Notes: generated by a model not told the origin, from the sequence alone. A DNA stretch of 64,000 nt from Scybalomonas sp905214925 (GCA_905214925.1 CAJMOB010000015.1:1-64000), one strand, 5' to 3'; numbered from the stretch's first letter, positions 7,652 through 17,355 are shown. A program made the numbers and translations.

Positions 7652-8653
7652 TTACTGTCCTATTGCTTTATTAGCAAAATCTGTGTTGACGAGAACAGAA
7701 TAGTCTACAGGATTTGAAAGTTCACCAGCTTCTTTTAAAATATCTTGTAAAAGTGCAAAGGATTCTTCTGTAAAAACAGGGTTATCCTTATACGTATCTT
7801 GTTCTGCATAGCGGGTAACAATGGAAGTCAATGTGTCAAGATCTGTCTCAGGAAATTGAGGTTTGATGACCTTTGCAATTTCTGCTGGAGAGTGGCTTTG
7901 AACGTATTGTTGTCCTTTATAGATAGCGTTTGTAAAGTGTTGGATAATGTCAGGATTTTTTTCAATATAACTTTTTTTAGCACAATAAGCAGTATAAGGG
8001 ACATATCCACTTTCGATTCCGAGAGATGCTACCACATAACCAGTACCTTGTTGTTCTAAAGAAGTAGCATTTGGCTCAAATTCTACGGTATAATCTCCAG
8101 TACCACCTGCAAAGGCGCCAGCAGTATTGGCAAAATCTACATTTTGAATTAAAGTAACATCTTTTTCTGGATCGAGACCATTTTTCTTTAATACATATTC
8201 TAAAATCATTTCTGGCATACCGCCTTTTCTTCCACCAATTAACTGTTTTCCTTGAAGGTCTGACCAGCGAAATTGTTTATTTTCTTCTCGTCCGACAAGG
8301 AAGTTGCCAGCCCTTTGAGTAAGTTGGGCAAAGTTAATGGCATAATCTTCATTTCCTTCATTGTATTGATAAATCGATGCTTCTGATCCCATAAAACCAA
8401 TATCAGCATCTCCGCTAATCAGAGCAGTCATTGTTTTATCTGCTCCAAATCCTGTTTCAATTGTTACATCTAACCCTTCTTCTTTAAAATATCCCAATTC
8501 ATATGCCACATATTGTGGAGCATAAAAGATCGAATGAGCGACTTCATTTAGTGTAATCTGCGTACCATTTCCTTGTTTTTTCCCACAGCCAGCAAGGAGA
8601 GTGAGTGAGAGGGTGGCAGAAAGAAAAAGAGCGAATATACGTTTTTGCTTCAT
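7652..8653 (-). CDS. NMT1/THI5-like substrate-binding lipoprotein of an ABC importer
   Basis: A 333-residue periplasmic-type binding protein anchored as a lipoprotein (lipobox LLAGC, Cys22 or nearby). I-F-Y-A-P-Q-Y-V-A-Y-E-L-G-Y-F-K-E-E-G-L and the later G-G-R-K-G-G-M-P are typical of NMT1/SsuA/ThiY proteins. It is the natural partner of the SsuB/SsuC-type genes at 1735-3217, which lack a binding protein of their own, although 4.4 kb and several genes separate them. The ligand could be a pyrimidine, sulfonate or similar small molecule. The sequence alone does not decide. Confidence 0.88.
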   Translation of the reverse strand: MKQKRIFALFLSATLSLTLLAGCGKKQGNGTQITLNEVAHSIFYAPQYVAYELGYFKEEGLDVTIETGFGADKTMTALISGDADIGFMGSEASIYQYNEGNEDYAINFAQLTQRAGNFLVGREENKQFRWSDLQGKQLIGGRKGGMPEMILEYVLKKNGLDPEKDVTLIQNVDFANTAGAFAGGTGDYTVEFEPNATSLEQQGTGYVVASLGIESGYVPYTAYCAKKSYIEKNPDIIQHFTNAIYKGQQYVQSHSPAEIAKVIKPQFPETDLDTLTSIVTRYAEQDTYKDNPVFTEESFALLQDILKEAGELSNPVDYSVLVNTDFANKAIGQ

Positions 8654-8731
8654 AGGAAGATCCTAATCCCTTTTTGCTATATCCTATGCAGGGAAGAAAA
8701 AAAAGTTCCAAAAATTAAGTAAAAAGCATGG

Positions 8732-9658
8732 CTATCTTATAAAATGATAGTGATCGTTAGGAGAAGCGGATACGATAAAATGGTCTACTTTTTCATCAAA
8801 AGATTCTCCATCAGTATGGAGATACATGGGCTTTTCCAAAATGATCTCCGCTTTTTGACACCGATAAAGATGAACGCCTTTTACAAACCCGTGTTTTTTA
8901 AAGAGAGAGCAAAGTAAAATAAAAATTCGTTTTGGAATATGTTTTGCCTCAACCACACAAAGATCTAAAGCGCCATCGGCATAGTTGGCATTTGGGCAAA
9001 AGGCAAGTCCGCCTCCTTCATATGGATGAATATGTGAGGATAGAAAAAAGAGATTGTTAAGAGAAACAGTCTCCATATCATCGAGAATTAAAGTGCCATG
9101 GCAAGTTTTCTCTGTAAAAAGATGATGAATTCCGATGGCAATATAGCTTAGTTTACCAAGGTGGAAAAAGTTCAAAAGTTTCTTAATAAAGGAAATGGCG
9201 CTTGTTTGACAGATACTAGCATCAAATCCAACACCACAACTCACAACAAATCGACGAGAAGTCCCATCCAGCAACTGTAACGTTCCATAGTCAATCTCCT
9301 GTATCGTAGCAACAGAGGATAAAATATTTGCCAATGCTTCTAATGGCTTTGTGCAAAGAGTGAGACTTCTAGCGAAATCATTGCTCGATCCAGTTGGAAT
9401 ATATCCTAGAGTAATGTTACTGTTTTTAGAAAGACCATTGATTGTTTCATTTAATGTACCATCTCCTCCGAGGACAATGACGGTTTTTGGCTTAGAATCC
9501 GAGGATAGATGCTTCGCAAGTTTGGTTGCGTGATGCGGTCTTGTTGTATGAATTACTTGATATGGAATATCATATAAATTTAATTGGGTTTGAATCGTTT
9601 GCCAAAGTTTTATTCCCTTTCCGCTTCGAGAGCTTGGATTAACAATAAAATAATACAT
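8732..9658 (-). CDS. Diacylglycerol/lipid kinase, YegS/BmrU/DgkB family
   Basis: A 308-residue cytoplasmic lipid kinase. It has the N-terminal N-P-S-S-R-S-G-K-G phosphate-binding segment, the nucleotide motif GGDGTLNETINGL (about 84-96) and GSSNDFARSL, all diagnostic for the DAGK catalytic domain. It should phosphorylate diacylglycerol or a related lipid for phospholipid recycling. The gene is separate from its neighbours, about 80 nt left of the next minus-strand start. No unusual feature was seen. Confidence 0.9.
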   Translation of the reverse strand: MYYFIVNPSSRSGKGIKLWQTIQTQLNLYDIPYQVIHTTRPHHATKLAKHLSSDSKPKTVIVLGGDGTLNETINGLSKNSNITLGYIPTGSSNDFARSLTLCTKPLEALANILSSVATIQEIDYGTLQLLDGTSRRFVVSCGVGFDASICQTSAISFIKKLLNFFHLGKLSYIAIGIHHLFTEKTCHGTLILDDMETVSLNNLFFLSSHIHPYEGGGLAFCPNANYADGALDLCVVEAKHIPKRIFILLCSLFKKHGFVKGVHLYRCQKAEIILEKPMYLHTDGESFDEKVDHFIVSASPNDHYHFIR

Positions 9659-9864
9659 ATATTATTACCTCATTCTATTTATCTATATGTTGTAAAAATT
9701 TTATTATAGTGCAAGTGTAGCATCTTCACAAGAGAAAGTTACTGTATTTTTCAGAGTTTATATGAAAAAAAGAATGTATGTTCTGTGATAGATTGCTTTC
9801 TTTAAGGGAACATGGTATACTCTAGAGGAAAGAAACGACAAAAAAGAAAGGTGGTTTTGTTTTT

Positions 9865-10728
9865 ATGAAAACAATTGGGTTTATTGGCGTTGGAGTTATG
9901 GGAAAATCAATGGTCCGTAATTTAATGAAACATGGATATGAAGTATCAATTTATACAAGAACAAAAGAAAAAGCTGATGAAGTAATAGAAGAAGGTGCTA
10001 TCTGGTGTGATACAGTAGCAGAATGTGCAAAAGAAAAAGATGTGGTGATTACAATTGTCGGTTATCCAAAAGATGTAGAAGAAGTTTATTTTGGAGAAGC
10101 AGGTATTATTGCAAATGCAAAAGAAGGGGCTTATATAATTGATATGACAACAACAAGTCCTAAGCTTTCTAGCAGAATTTATGAAGAAGCGAAGGCAGTT
10201 GGGAAAAAAGCTCTCGATGCGCCAGTATCTGGTGGTGATACCGGTGCAAAAAATGGAACATTATCCATTATGGTTGGAGGAGAGAAAGAAGACTTTGATG
10301 CTTGCTATCCAATTTTTGAAGCCATGGGAAGTAATATTTTATATGAAGGAAAAGCTGGATTTGGTCAGCATACAAAGATGGCAAATCAGATCGCAATAGC
10401 AGGAGCGGTAACAGGAGTTGCAGAAGCAATTGCTTATGGAGAGGCAGCAGGACTTGATGTTCGTACAATGCTCGATAGCATTATGGCAGGAGCAGCGGGA
10501 AGCTGGCAGATGAGCAATAATGGACCAAAGATGATTTCTGAAGATTATGCACCAGGATTTTTTATTAAACATTACATAAAAGATATGAAAATTGCGGTAG
10601 AAGAGGCCAAGGCAAGAGGAAAAGAACTTCGTGTGTTAGAGCTTGTATTAAAGTTATACGAAGCAATGGATGAAATGGGTATGGGAGATCTTGGAACTCA
10701 GGCGATTATAGAGGAATATCGAAACTAA
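9865..10728 (+). CDS. NAD(P)-dependent beta-hydroxyacid dehydrogenase (GarR/3-hydroxyisobutyrate dehydrogenase family)
   Basis: A 287-residue oxidoreductase. The N-terminal Rossmann motif G-F-I-G-V-G-V-M-G-K-S-M starts at residue 5. The substrate motif D-A-P-V-S-G-G-D-T-G-A near 119-129 and the catalytic Lys in G-F-G-Q-H-T-K-M-A-N-Q (about 166-176) are all present. Family members reduce tartronate semialdehyde, succinate semialdehyde or 3-hydroxyisobutyrate, and the exact substrate cannot be read. The stop overlaps the start of sfsA (TAATG). A TATACT-type -10 lies near 9815. Confidence 0.9.
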   Translation: MKTIGFIGVGVMGKSMVRNLMKHGYEVSIYTRTKEKADEVIEEGAIWCDTVAECAKEKDVVITIVGYPKDVEEVYFGEAGIIANAKEGAYIIDMTTTSPKLSSRIYEEAKAVGKKALDAPVSGGDTGAKNGTLSIMVGGEKEDFDACYPIFEAMGSNILYEGKAGFGQHTKMANQIAIAGAVTGVAEAIAYGEAAGLDVRTMLDSIMAGAAGSWQMSNNGPKMISEDYAPGFFIKHYIKDMKIAVEEAKARGKELRVLELVLKLYEAMDEMGMGDLGTQAIIEEYRN

Positions 10729-11408
10729 TGAAATATGAGAAAATAAAAAAAGGAATTTTTTTAAAACGCCCCAACCGCTTTTTAGCACAGGTGTTGATTG
10801 ATGGAAAAGAAGAGCTTTGTCATGTAAAAAATACAGGGCGATGTAAGGAACTATTAGTGCCAAATGCTGAAGTCTATGTAGAATGTCACGATAATGAAAA
10901 GAGAAAAACGAAATTTTCTTTAGTGGCGGTAAAAAAAGGCGATGTTCTCATTAACATGGATTCTCAAGCACCTAATAAAGTAGTAAAAGAGTGGTTAGAA
11001 GAGAAAAATGGTTTAGGAGAGCCAAAAGTTATAAAACCAGAGAAAAAATATGGGAATTCAAGATTTGATTTTTATCTGGAAACAAATGAGAAGAAATGTT
11101 TTATTGAAGTAAAAGGTGTTACATTAGAAGAAAATGGAATTGCAAGATTTCCCGATGCACCTACAGAAAGAGGGGTAAAACATATTTTAGAATTGATTGA
11201 ATGTGCAAAAGAAGGATATGAATCATATTTGATTTTTGTCATTCAAATGAAAGGGATCCTCTCGTTTGAACCAAATGATCGAACGCAACCAGAATTTAAA
11301 GAGGCGTTAAAAAAGGCAAGAGAAGCAGGCGTACATATTTTGGCTTATGATTGTCTTGTAACAGAAGATGGACTGTATCTTGACCAAGAAGTTTTGGTTT
11401 GTTTATAA
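10728..11408 (+). CDS. sfsA: SfsA family DNA/RNA nuclease
   Basis: The 226-residue protein matches SfsA. It has an N-terminal OB-like domain with C-H-V-K-N-T-G-R-C-K-E-L, then a restriction-endonuclease-like core with R-F-D-F-Y-L and F-I-E-V-K-G-V-T-L, and the block A-R-F-P-D-A-P-T-E-R-G. E. coli SfsA was first described as a sugar fermentation stimulator and is now regarded as a nuclease. Its ATG overlaps the stop of the dehydrogenase gene, so the two are translationally coupled. Confidence 0.93.
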   Translation: MKYEKIKKGIFLKRPNRFLAQVLIDGKEELCHVKNTGRCKELLVPNAEVYVECHDNEKRKTKFSLVAVKKGDVLINMDSQAPNKVVKEWLEEKNGLGEPKVIKPEKKYGNSRFDFYLETNEKKCFIEVKGVTLEENGIARFPDAPTERGVKHILELIECAKEGYESYLIFVIQMKGILSFEPNDRTQPEFKEALKKAREAGVHILAYDCLVTEDGLYLDQEVLVCL

Positions 11409-11439
11409 AAAAGGAAAAAACAGGATTAAGGGATTGTTT

Positions 11440-12480
11440 ATGAAGTCGATAAAAAAAGAAGAAATCAAAACAAAAAATTATCAAAAATTTTGTAAAATGA
11501 TAGCATTTTTTGTTTGCTTTTGTTTTTTATTATCCACAACGGTGATATCAGTGTCAGCTAAGGCAACGCCAGTGTCACAAAATGGAAGACTTTCTGTAAA
11601 AGGAAATAAAATTGTCAATCAAAACGGAAAAGCATTTGTTATCAAAGGGGTATCCACTCATGGATTATCTTGGTTTCCACAATATGTAAACAAGAAAGCA
11701 TTTAAAAATATGCGAGATCAATGGGGCGTGAATACCATTCGATTAGCTATGTATACAGAAGGATATAACGGATATATGACGGGCGATGCCAATAATAAAA
11801 AGGCGTTAAAAAATTTAATTCATAAAGGGGTTACTTATGCAAAAGAATTAGGAATGTATGTGATCATAGATTGGCATATATTAAGCGATGGTAATCCTAA
11901 GACTTATGAGAAGGAATCCAAGGCATTTTTTAAAGAGATGGCAAAGAAATATAAAAATTATAATAACGTCTTATTTGAAATTTGCAATGAGCCAAATAAT
12001 GTGGATTGGAACACGGTAAAAAGTTATGCAAATCAGCTTGTAAAAGCGATTCGTTCCGTGAATTCAAAAGCGATGATTATTGTTGGGACACCAACTTGGA
12101 GCCAAGACGTGGATTTAGCGGTGGCATCTCCAGTTAAAGGGAAGAATATCGCTTATAGTTTTCATTTTTATGCAGGAACCCATAAACAAGATTTAAGGAA
12201 TAAATTAGAAAGTGCCGTGCAAAAAGGATTACCCGTTATTGTAACGGAGTTTGGACTTAGTGATGCCTCTGGAAACGGTGCAATTGATCAACGGGAAGGA
12301 AACCGATGGTTAACACTTCTGAATCAGTATAAAATAGGACGAGTTTGCTGGAATCTTTCCAATAAAGCCGAGGCAAGTGCTCTGATTCAATCTTCTTGTC
12401 AAAAAGTGAACGGGTGGAAAAAGAGAGATTTAACGGAGCATGGCAAATGGCTTATGAAAGCCTATGGTGGAACATTATAA
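11440..12480 (+). CDS. Secreted GH5 endoglucanase
   Basis: The ATG at 11440 follows TAAGGGATTGTTT; the frame is open back to 11368 inside sfsA. The 346-residue protein has a Lys-rich start and a hydrophobic signal segment ending near V-S-V-S-A-K-A. The GH5 barrel contains I-I-D-W-H-I, the proton donor Glu in F-E-I-C-N-E-P-N, the H-F-Y segment and the nucleophile Glu in V-T-E-F-G-L-S-D. Its length and motifs fit the GH5_2 group of cellulases. It is a single catalytic domain with no carbohydrate-binding or dockerin module, and it should cut beta-1,4-glucan outside the cell. Confidence 0.9.
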   Translation: MKSIKKEEIKTKNYQKFCKMIAFFVCFCFLLSTTVISVSAKATPVSQNGRLSVKGNKIVNQNGKAFVIKGVSTHGLSWFPQYVNKKAFKNMRDQWGVNTIRLAMYTEGYNGYMTGDANNKKALKNLIHKGVTYAKELGMYVIIDWHILSDGNPKTYEKESKAFFKEMAKKYKNYNNVLFEICNEPNNVDWNTVKSYANQLVKAIRSVNSKAMIIVGTPTWSQDVDLAVASPVKGKNIAYSFHFYAGTHKQDLRNKLESAVQKGLPVIVTEFGLSDASGNGAIDQREGNRWLTLLNQYKIGRVCWNLSNKAEASALIQSSCQKVNGWKKRDLTEHGKWLMKAYGGTL

Positions 12481-12570
12481 TTGGGACACCCTTTTCTTTT
12501 CTTGATATAGTAAAAAATGTAGAATAAAAAAGGAACGAAACGAACAATCAAGAAAAGAAAGGAGAAGAGT

Positions 12571-12900
12571 ATGAAAAAAATATGGTATCAAAAGGTAGTT
12601 TATGGTGCGTTACCGATTGTCATGCTTCCTGCCTTATTAGTTCCACAGGCGGTTTTTGCAAAAACGGGAAACAAGATAGCAAAACGATATTTTGTAGTCA
12701 GTCGGATGGAAGGGGATGTCGTTCTTTTAGAAAATGAAAATGGAATAGAGCAACAAATTTCTCGTTCTAAAATTCCAAAGAAAGCAAAAGAAGGAGATGT
12801 TTTATCCTATTATAAGGGAAAATATCGCCGTGATATTAAGAGAACAAAGGAACGGAAAAAGCGAATCGAAGCCTATTTAGAACAATTTTGGAGACAATAG
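12571..12900 (+). CDS. Small secreted DUF3006-type protein
   Basis: A 109-residue protein with a signal peptide (residues 1-30, cleavage after V-F-A). A short domain follows with V-V-S-R-M-E-G-D-V-V-L-L-E and K-E-G-D-V-L, a pattern seen in DUF3006. The C-terminus is very basic. Function is unknown; family members are often secreted and found beside other exported proteins, as here beside the endoglucanase. A GAAAGGAGAAG ribosome site precedes the ATG. Confidence 0.7.
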   Translation: MKKIWYQKVVYGALPIVMLPALLVPQAVFAKTGNKIAKRYFVVSRMEGDVVLLENENGIEQQISRSKIPKKAKEGDVLSYYKGKYRRDIKRTKERKKRIEAYLEQFWRQ

Positions 12901-12942
12901 AAAAGCAAAAATAAAAATAACAAATAAAAAATAATAAGAATA

Positions 12943-12989
12943 AAAAGCCCTTGGGATCATGAGAGAATTGTGATTTCAAAGGCTTTTTT
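12943..12989 (+). terminator. Intrinsic terminator after the DUF3006 gene
   Basis: AAAGCCCTTG and CAAAGGCTTTTTT arms form the stem, ending in a T run. A truncated copy of the structured intergenic repeat begins directly after the T run. Confidence 0.65.
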
Positions 12990-12990
12990 G

Positions 12991-13043
12991 TATTATAGGA
13001 AACTACTCGCGCGCGGCAAAGTGTGAATTGCACACTTTGTTCT
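12991..13043 (+). repeat. Truncated copy of the terminator-associated intergenic repeat
   Basis: Starts with TATTATAGGAAACTACTCGC and ends with GCACACTTTGTTCT. It keeps the two ends and the CGCGCGCGGCAAAGTGT block of the 180-bp repeats at 25258 and 31807 but lacks most of the middle. The rest of the gap to the citrate synthase gene (13044-13346) is AT-rich leader with a GATATAAT-like -10 near 13240 and no gene. Confidence 0.7.
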
Positions 13044-13346
13044 AGTTTAGTCATTTGCTTTATAATTGTATACAATTATAAAAACATATAGAAAAGTACA
13101 TGGCTTTTGAATTATAGAATAAGAGGATATAAAAGGAGATTTATTGAAAAAAGAATAGAATTTAGTAAATAAAATAGGAATAATAATATAAAAATATTAA
13201 GTTTTTATAAATTTTATCATTTATAGTAAAAAAATGTGATATAATAATAATTAATAGCTTTTTTGAATCATAAAAAAGTAGGGGAAAAATTAGGATTGCA
13301 AAAAAGCTTGAGAAGAAAAAAAGAAGGAAAGAAGGAGGTCAAACAG

Positions 13347-14720
13347 ATGAAAGAGGTACAGAATAAGGATTTTTCAGAAGTTACACCACAGATTGAACAA
13401 TTGGCAGGATTGAGCAAGAGAAATGGAAATATCAATCCGGAGCTTTATAGTAAATATGATGTAAAAAGAGGTTTGAGGGATATCAGTGGTCAAGGTGTTT
13501 TAGCAGGGCTGACAGAGATTTCGCAAATTCAATCTTATATTGTAGAAGATCATGAAATGGTGCCATGTCAAGGGCGTCTTTACTATCGAGGAATCAATAT
13601 TCGTGAAATTGTAGGTGGTTTTTTAAAAGAAAAGCGGTTTGGATTTGAAGAAACTATCTATCTTCTTTTATTTGGAGAACTTCCAAATAAAAAGGAACTA
13701 CAAAATTTTCAGGAGCTCCTTGAAGAATATCGTTCTTTACCAACAGGGTTTGTGCGTGATATTATCATGAAAGCACCGAGCAAGGATATGATGAATACAC
13801 TAGCAAGAAGTGTTTTAACAATGTATTCTTATGATAATCGGGCAGATGATACGTCTTTACCAAATGTTCTTCGTCAGTGTCTACAATTAATTGCAATTTT
13901 TCCACTATTATCTGTATACGGCTATCAAGCCTATAATCATTATGTCAATGGACAGAGCTTATTTATTCATCCACCAAAGGCCGGACTTTCTACCGCAGAA
14001 AATATTTTGCAACTATTAAGAGCGGATGGACAGTATACCGAATTAGAAGCAAAAATTTTAGATATTGCCCTTGTGTTACATGCAGAGCATGGTGGTGGTA
14101 ATAACTCCACATTTACAAATCATGTAGTAACTTCATCAGGAACGGATACATATTCTGCAATCGCTGCCTCTCTTGGTTCTTTAAAAGGACCAAAACATGG
14201 TGGTGCCAATATTAAAGTTGTACAGATGTTTGAAGATATGAAAGCTAATTTAAAAGACTGGGAAGATGAGGAAGAAATTTCTGCTTATTTATTAGGGCTT
14301 TTAAGAAAAGAGCGGTTTGATAAAAAAGGCTTAATTTATGGAATGGGACATGCGGTTTATTCTTTATCCGATCCAAGAGCGGATATTTTTAAATCTTATG
14401 TTGGAAAATTATCCGTATCAAAAGGAAGAGAAAAAGAATATAATCTCTACACAAAAGTAGAGCATTTAGCCCCACAGATTATTGCAGAAGAGCGAAAAAT
14501 TTATAAAGGTGTTAGCCCAAATATTGATTTTTATAGTGGATTCGTATATTCTATGCTAGATCTTCCATTGGAATTATATACGCCAATTTTTGCAATTGCT
14601 AGAATTGCTGGTTGGAGTGCCCATAGAATGGAAGAATTAATCAATGAAGGAAAGATTATACGTCCTGCTTACAAGGCAGTTGCACCAAGAAAGCAATATA
14701 CGCCATTAGATGAGCGATAA
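13347..14720 (+). CDS. Citrate synthase (citrate/2-methylcitrate synthase family)
   Basis: I chose the ATG at 13347 because AAGGAGGT precedes it by the right distance; the frame is open to 13263. The 457-residue enzyme condenses oxaloacetate with acetyl-CoA. Active-site residues are visible: the first His in L-H-A-E-H-G-G-G-N-N-S, the second in G-M-G-H-A-V-Y, and an Asp in the F-Y-S-G-F-V-Y region. K-G-P-K-H-G-G-A-N is also typical. This is the longer form with an N-terminal extension, common in Clostridia. It has its own promoter region and a terminator after it. Confidence 0.92.
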   Translation: MKEVQNKDFSEVTPQIEQLAGLSKRNGNINPELYSKYDVKRGLRDISGQGVLAGLTEISQIQSYIVEDHEMVPCQGRLYYRGINIREIVGGFLKEKRFGFEETIYLLLFGELPNKKELQNFQELLEEYRSLPTGFVRDIIMKAPSKDMMNTLARSVLTMYSYDNRADDTSLPNVLRQCLQLIAIFPLLSVYGYQAYNHYVNGQSLFIHPPKAGLSTAENILQLLRADGQYTELEAKILDIALVLHAEHGGGNNSTFTNHVVTSSGTDTYSAIAASLGSLKGPKHGGANIKVVQMFEDMKANLKDWEDEEEISAYLLGLLRKERFDKKGLIYGMGHAVYSLSDPRADIFKSYVGKLSVSKGREKEYNLYTKVEHLAPQIIAEERKIYKGVSPNIDFYSGFVYSMLDLPLELYTPIFAIARIAGWSAHRMEELINEGKIIRPAYKAVAPRKQYTPLDER

Positions 14721-14760
14721 AAAAGAAAACCAATTGGAATAAAAAAAGAAATGGAAATGC

Positions 14761-14800
14761 ACCTCAAATGTTAGGAAGACGAATATTTGAGGTGTATTTT
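14761..14800 (+). terminator. Intrinsic terminator after citrate synthase
   Basis: ACCTCAAAT pairs with ATTTGAGGT, followed by G-T-A-T-T-T-T-T-G. It lies about 40 nt after the stop codon. Confidence 0.65.
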
Positions 14801-14907
14801 TGTTTACGCAAATGCAACGAACTATGCGGAAGCATTTATGCTCACATATGACGGCTATGTGCGAACGTGAAAAGTTCTCAAAGGGTACTTCTCATCGTTT
14901 AAGCGGA

Positions 14908-14940
14908 AGTCAGAGTATAAGTCAGAGCATAAGTCAGATA
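14908..14940. repeat. Short 12-bp tandem repeats upstream of a LysR gene
   Basis: Three near copies of AGTCAGAGTATA (the second with GCATA, the third shortened to AGTCAGATA) lie in tandem about 100 nt before the LysR start. The rest of the 14794-15043 gap shows nothing recognisable. They may be regulator-binding repeats or chance. Confidence 0.4.
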
Positions 14941-15043
14941 GAACTGCTTGTGAATATGAGAGGTTTGTAAAGAGTACTTCCCATGTTGATGAAAGGTACA
15001 GTGGATAGAGTAGAAAAAGTAACATAATGAAAGGAAAAAGGGG

Positions 15044-15958
15044 ATGACACTACAACAATTAAAATATGTGATAACCGTAGCAGAAAAGGGAACGATTACC
15101 GATGCTGCTAAGGTTTTATTTATCTCACAGCCGAGTTTAACAAATGCCATACGGGAATTAGAAAAGGAAATGAATTTAACCATTTTTAATCGGACGAATA
15201 AAGGGATTATTGTATCCAAAGAAGGTGAGATTTTTTTAGGATATGCAAGGCAGGTGTTAGAACAGGCAAATCTTTTAGAAGAAAAATATATTCATAACAA
15301 AGGTGGAAAGCAACAGTTTTGTGTATCAACCCAACACTATTCCTTTGCAGTCAATGCTTTTGTGGATTTAATTAAAGAATATGGACAAGAAGAATATGAT
15401 TTTAGTCTTCGAGAGACACAAACATATGAGATTATCGATGATGTAGCGAGAATGAAGAGTGAAATTGGTATTTTATATTTGAATGATTTCAATGAAACTG
15501 TTCTTCGAAAAATTTTAAAAGCAAATGGAATTATTTTTCATGAGTTATTTATAGCGAAACCTCATGTTTTTATTAGCAGTAAACATCCATTGGCAAATGA
15601 AGAGGCAGTTTCAATACAGCAATTAAGCCAATATCCTTATCTTTCTTTTGAACAGGGGGAACATAATTCTTTTTATTATTCCGAAGAAATTTTTAGCATG
15701 GAAGAGCGGACAAAAAATATCCGAGTGAGAGATCGTGCCACCCTTTTTAATTTGTTAATCGGTTTAAATGGCTATACGGTGTGCAGTGGCGTTATCGATG
15801 AAGAACTAAACGGAAAAAACATTGTAGCGGTGCCGTTAAAGGAAAAAGGGGAGATGCATATTGGATATTTAATGCATGAAAAATGCTTGCCAAGCCGTTT
15901 AGGAAAGAGTTATATCGAAGCATTAGAAAAATATATTGCTACGTATAAAAGTTTTTAA
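15044..15958 (+). CDS. LysR family transcriptional regulator
   Basis: The 304-residue protein begins with the standard LysR winged helix-turn-helix (T-L-Q-Q-L-K-Y-V-I-T-V-A-E-K-G-T-I-T at 2-19, and S-Q-P-S-L-T-N-A-I-R-E-L-E), followed by a periplasmic-binding-like effector domain. It stands just before the MetE-like gene on the same strand, a frequent arrangement for a methionine or sulfur regulator, but a terminator separates them. The target is therefore an inference. Confidence 0.88.
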   Translation: MTLQQLKYVITVAEKGTITDAAKVLFISQPSLTNAIRELEKEMNLTIFNRTNKGIIVSKEGEIFLGYARQVLEQANLLEEKYIHNKGGKQQFCVSTQHYSFAVNAFVDLIKEYGQEEYDFSLRETQTYEIIDDVARMKSEIGILYLNDFNETVLRKILKANGIIFHELFIAKPHVFISSKHPLANEEAVSIQQLSQYPYLSFEQGEHNSFYYSEEIFSMEERTKNIRVRDRATLFNLLIGLNGYTVCSGVIDEELNGKNIVAVPLKEKGEMHIGYLMHEKCLPSRLGKSYIEALEKYIATYKSF

Positions 15959-16002
15959 AATAAGGGATTTCAAAATAAAATTCCTGCATGATTTTTTATA
16001 AA

Positions 16003-16046
16003 AGAGATTTGACATAGCTTGAAACTATATCAAACCTCTTTTTTTT
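16003..16046 (+). terminator. Intrinsic terminator after the LysR gene
   Basis: AGAGATTTGACATAG pairs with CTATATCAAACCTCT, followed by eight T residues. Confidence 0.75.
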
Positions 16047-16155
16047 CGTATTATTCAAATGTTATTTTGAGCGGTATAATGGGCAATAAGAAAACAGCAA
16101 ACATTTAAAATATCATTTTAAGTTTTTATATGTAGGAAAAGAGAAGGAGAAGAAA

Positions 16156-17277
16156 ATGAAGAAAAATACACCATTTCGATTTGATTATGTAGGAAGTTTT
16201 TTAAGACCAGAATCTTTAAAAAAGGCGAGAGCAGATTATGAAGCGGGGACTATTACAAAAAAACAATTAACAGAAGTAGAAGATAGAGAAATAAAAGCAT
16301 TAGTGGAGAAGCAAAAACAAGCAGGATATTCTGTCATTACCGATGGAGAATTTCGTCGTGCCACATGGCATTTAGATTTTATGTGGGGATTTGATGGAGT
16401 GGAACATCAAAAAACAGAAAATGGGATCCGTTTCCATGGAGAACAAGCGCTGATCGATGATACTTATTTAGTTGGTAAAATTTCAGTAGGCCATCATCCA
16501 TTTGTGGATCATTTTAAATTTGTAAAAGCGTTAGAAGATGAACATACCGTTGCAAAACAGACAATACCAGCACCAGCTCAGTTTTTACAACAAATGATTT
16601 TGCCTTTTAATATTGAAACAACAAGAAAATATTATGAGACAAATGAAGAGTTAATTCAGGATATTGCAAAGGGATATCGCAAAGTAATTCAAGATTTATA
16701 TGAGGCAGGATGTCGAAACATTCAGTTTGATGACTGTACTTGGGGAGCTTGTGTGGCAAAAGAAAATATCGGAAGATATGGAGAAGGTGTTGATATCCAA
16801 GAGATTATGGAACAATTATTAAGAGTAAATAATTTAGCTATCGAAGGAAAGCCAGACGACCTTGTAATCAACACTCATGTATGCAGAGGAAATTATCATT
16901 CCACTTTCTTTAGCAGTGGAGCATATGATTCCGTAGCAGAATTTCTTTTCACTCGTGAAAACGTAGATGCTTATTACTTAGAATATGACGATGAGCGTTC
17001 TGGTGGATTTGAACCATTACAATTAGTGCCAGAACATAAAAAAGTTGTCCTTGGCTTAATTACGACAAAATCACCAGAATTAGAGGATAAAGAAAAAATT
17101 ATCGCTCGCATTCATCAAGCGACAAAATATATTCCTTTAGAACGATTATATTTAAGCCCTCAATGCGGATTTGCTTCTTGTGAAATTGGAAATAAATTGA
17201 CAGAAGAAGAACAATGGGCAAAACTTGCACTTGTAAAAGAGATTGCAGAAGAAGTATGGGGAAAAGAAACAGAATAA
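16156..17277 (+). CDS. Cobalamin-independent methionine synthase family protein (MetE C-terminal domain type)
   Basis: A 373-residue protein with only the C-terminal, catalytic MetE barrel, like B. subtilis YxjG/YxjH. Features include the N-terminal D-Y-V-G-S-F-L-R-P, D-G-E-F-R-R, I-Q-F-D-D-C-T-W, the metal-ligand region N-T-H-V-C-R-G-N and the late L-S-P-Q-C-G-F-A-S. In full MetE a His, a Glu and two Cys bind the zinc that activates homocysteine; H-V-C and Q-C-G-F supply the matching positions. It probably transfers methyl groups to homocysteine from an alternative donor. GAGAAGGAGAAG precedes the ATG. Confidence 0.88.
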   Translation: MKKNTPFRFDYVGSFLRPESLKKARADYEAGTITKKQLTEVEDREIKALVEKQKQAGYSVITDGEFRRATWHLDFMWGFDGVEHQKTENGIRFHGEQALIDDTYLVGKISVGHHPFVDHFKFVKALEDEHTVAKQTIPAPAQFLQQMILPFNIETTRKYYETNEELIQDIAKGYRKVIQDLYEAGCRNIQFDDCTWGACVAKENIGRYGEGVDIQEIMEQLLRVNNLAIEGKPDDLVINTHVCRGNYHSTFFSSGAYDSVAEFLFTRENVDAYYLEYDDERSGGFEPLQLVPEHKKVVLGLITTKSPELEDKEKIIARIHQATKYIPLERLYLSPQCGFASCEIGNKLTEEEQWAKLALVKEIAEEVWGKETE

Positions 17278-17293
17278 GTTCAAGAAACGAAGC

Positions 17294-17338
17294 AAGGGAG
17301 GATTTTTCGAAACAAGGAAAAATCCTTCCTTATTTTTT
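17294..17338 (+). terminator. Intrinsic terminator after the MetE-like gene
   Basis: AAGGGAGGATTTTTC pairs with GAAAAATCCTTCCTT and is followed by a T run. Confidence 0.85.
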
Positions 17339-17355
17339 TATGTAAAGACAACGAG

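Noticed and set aside
14908..14940. CRISPR-like short repeats
   Set aside because: The units are 12 bp, directly adjacent and without spacers. They are a small tandem repeat, not an array.
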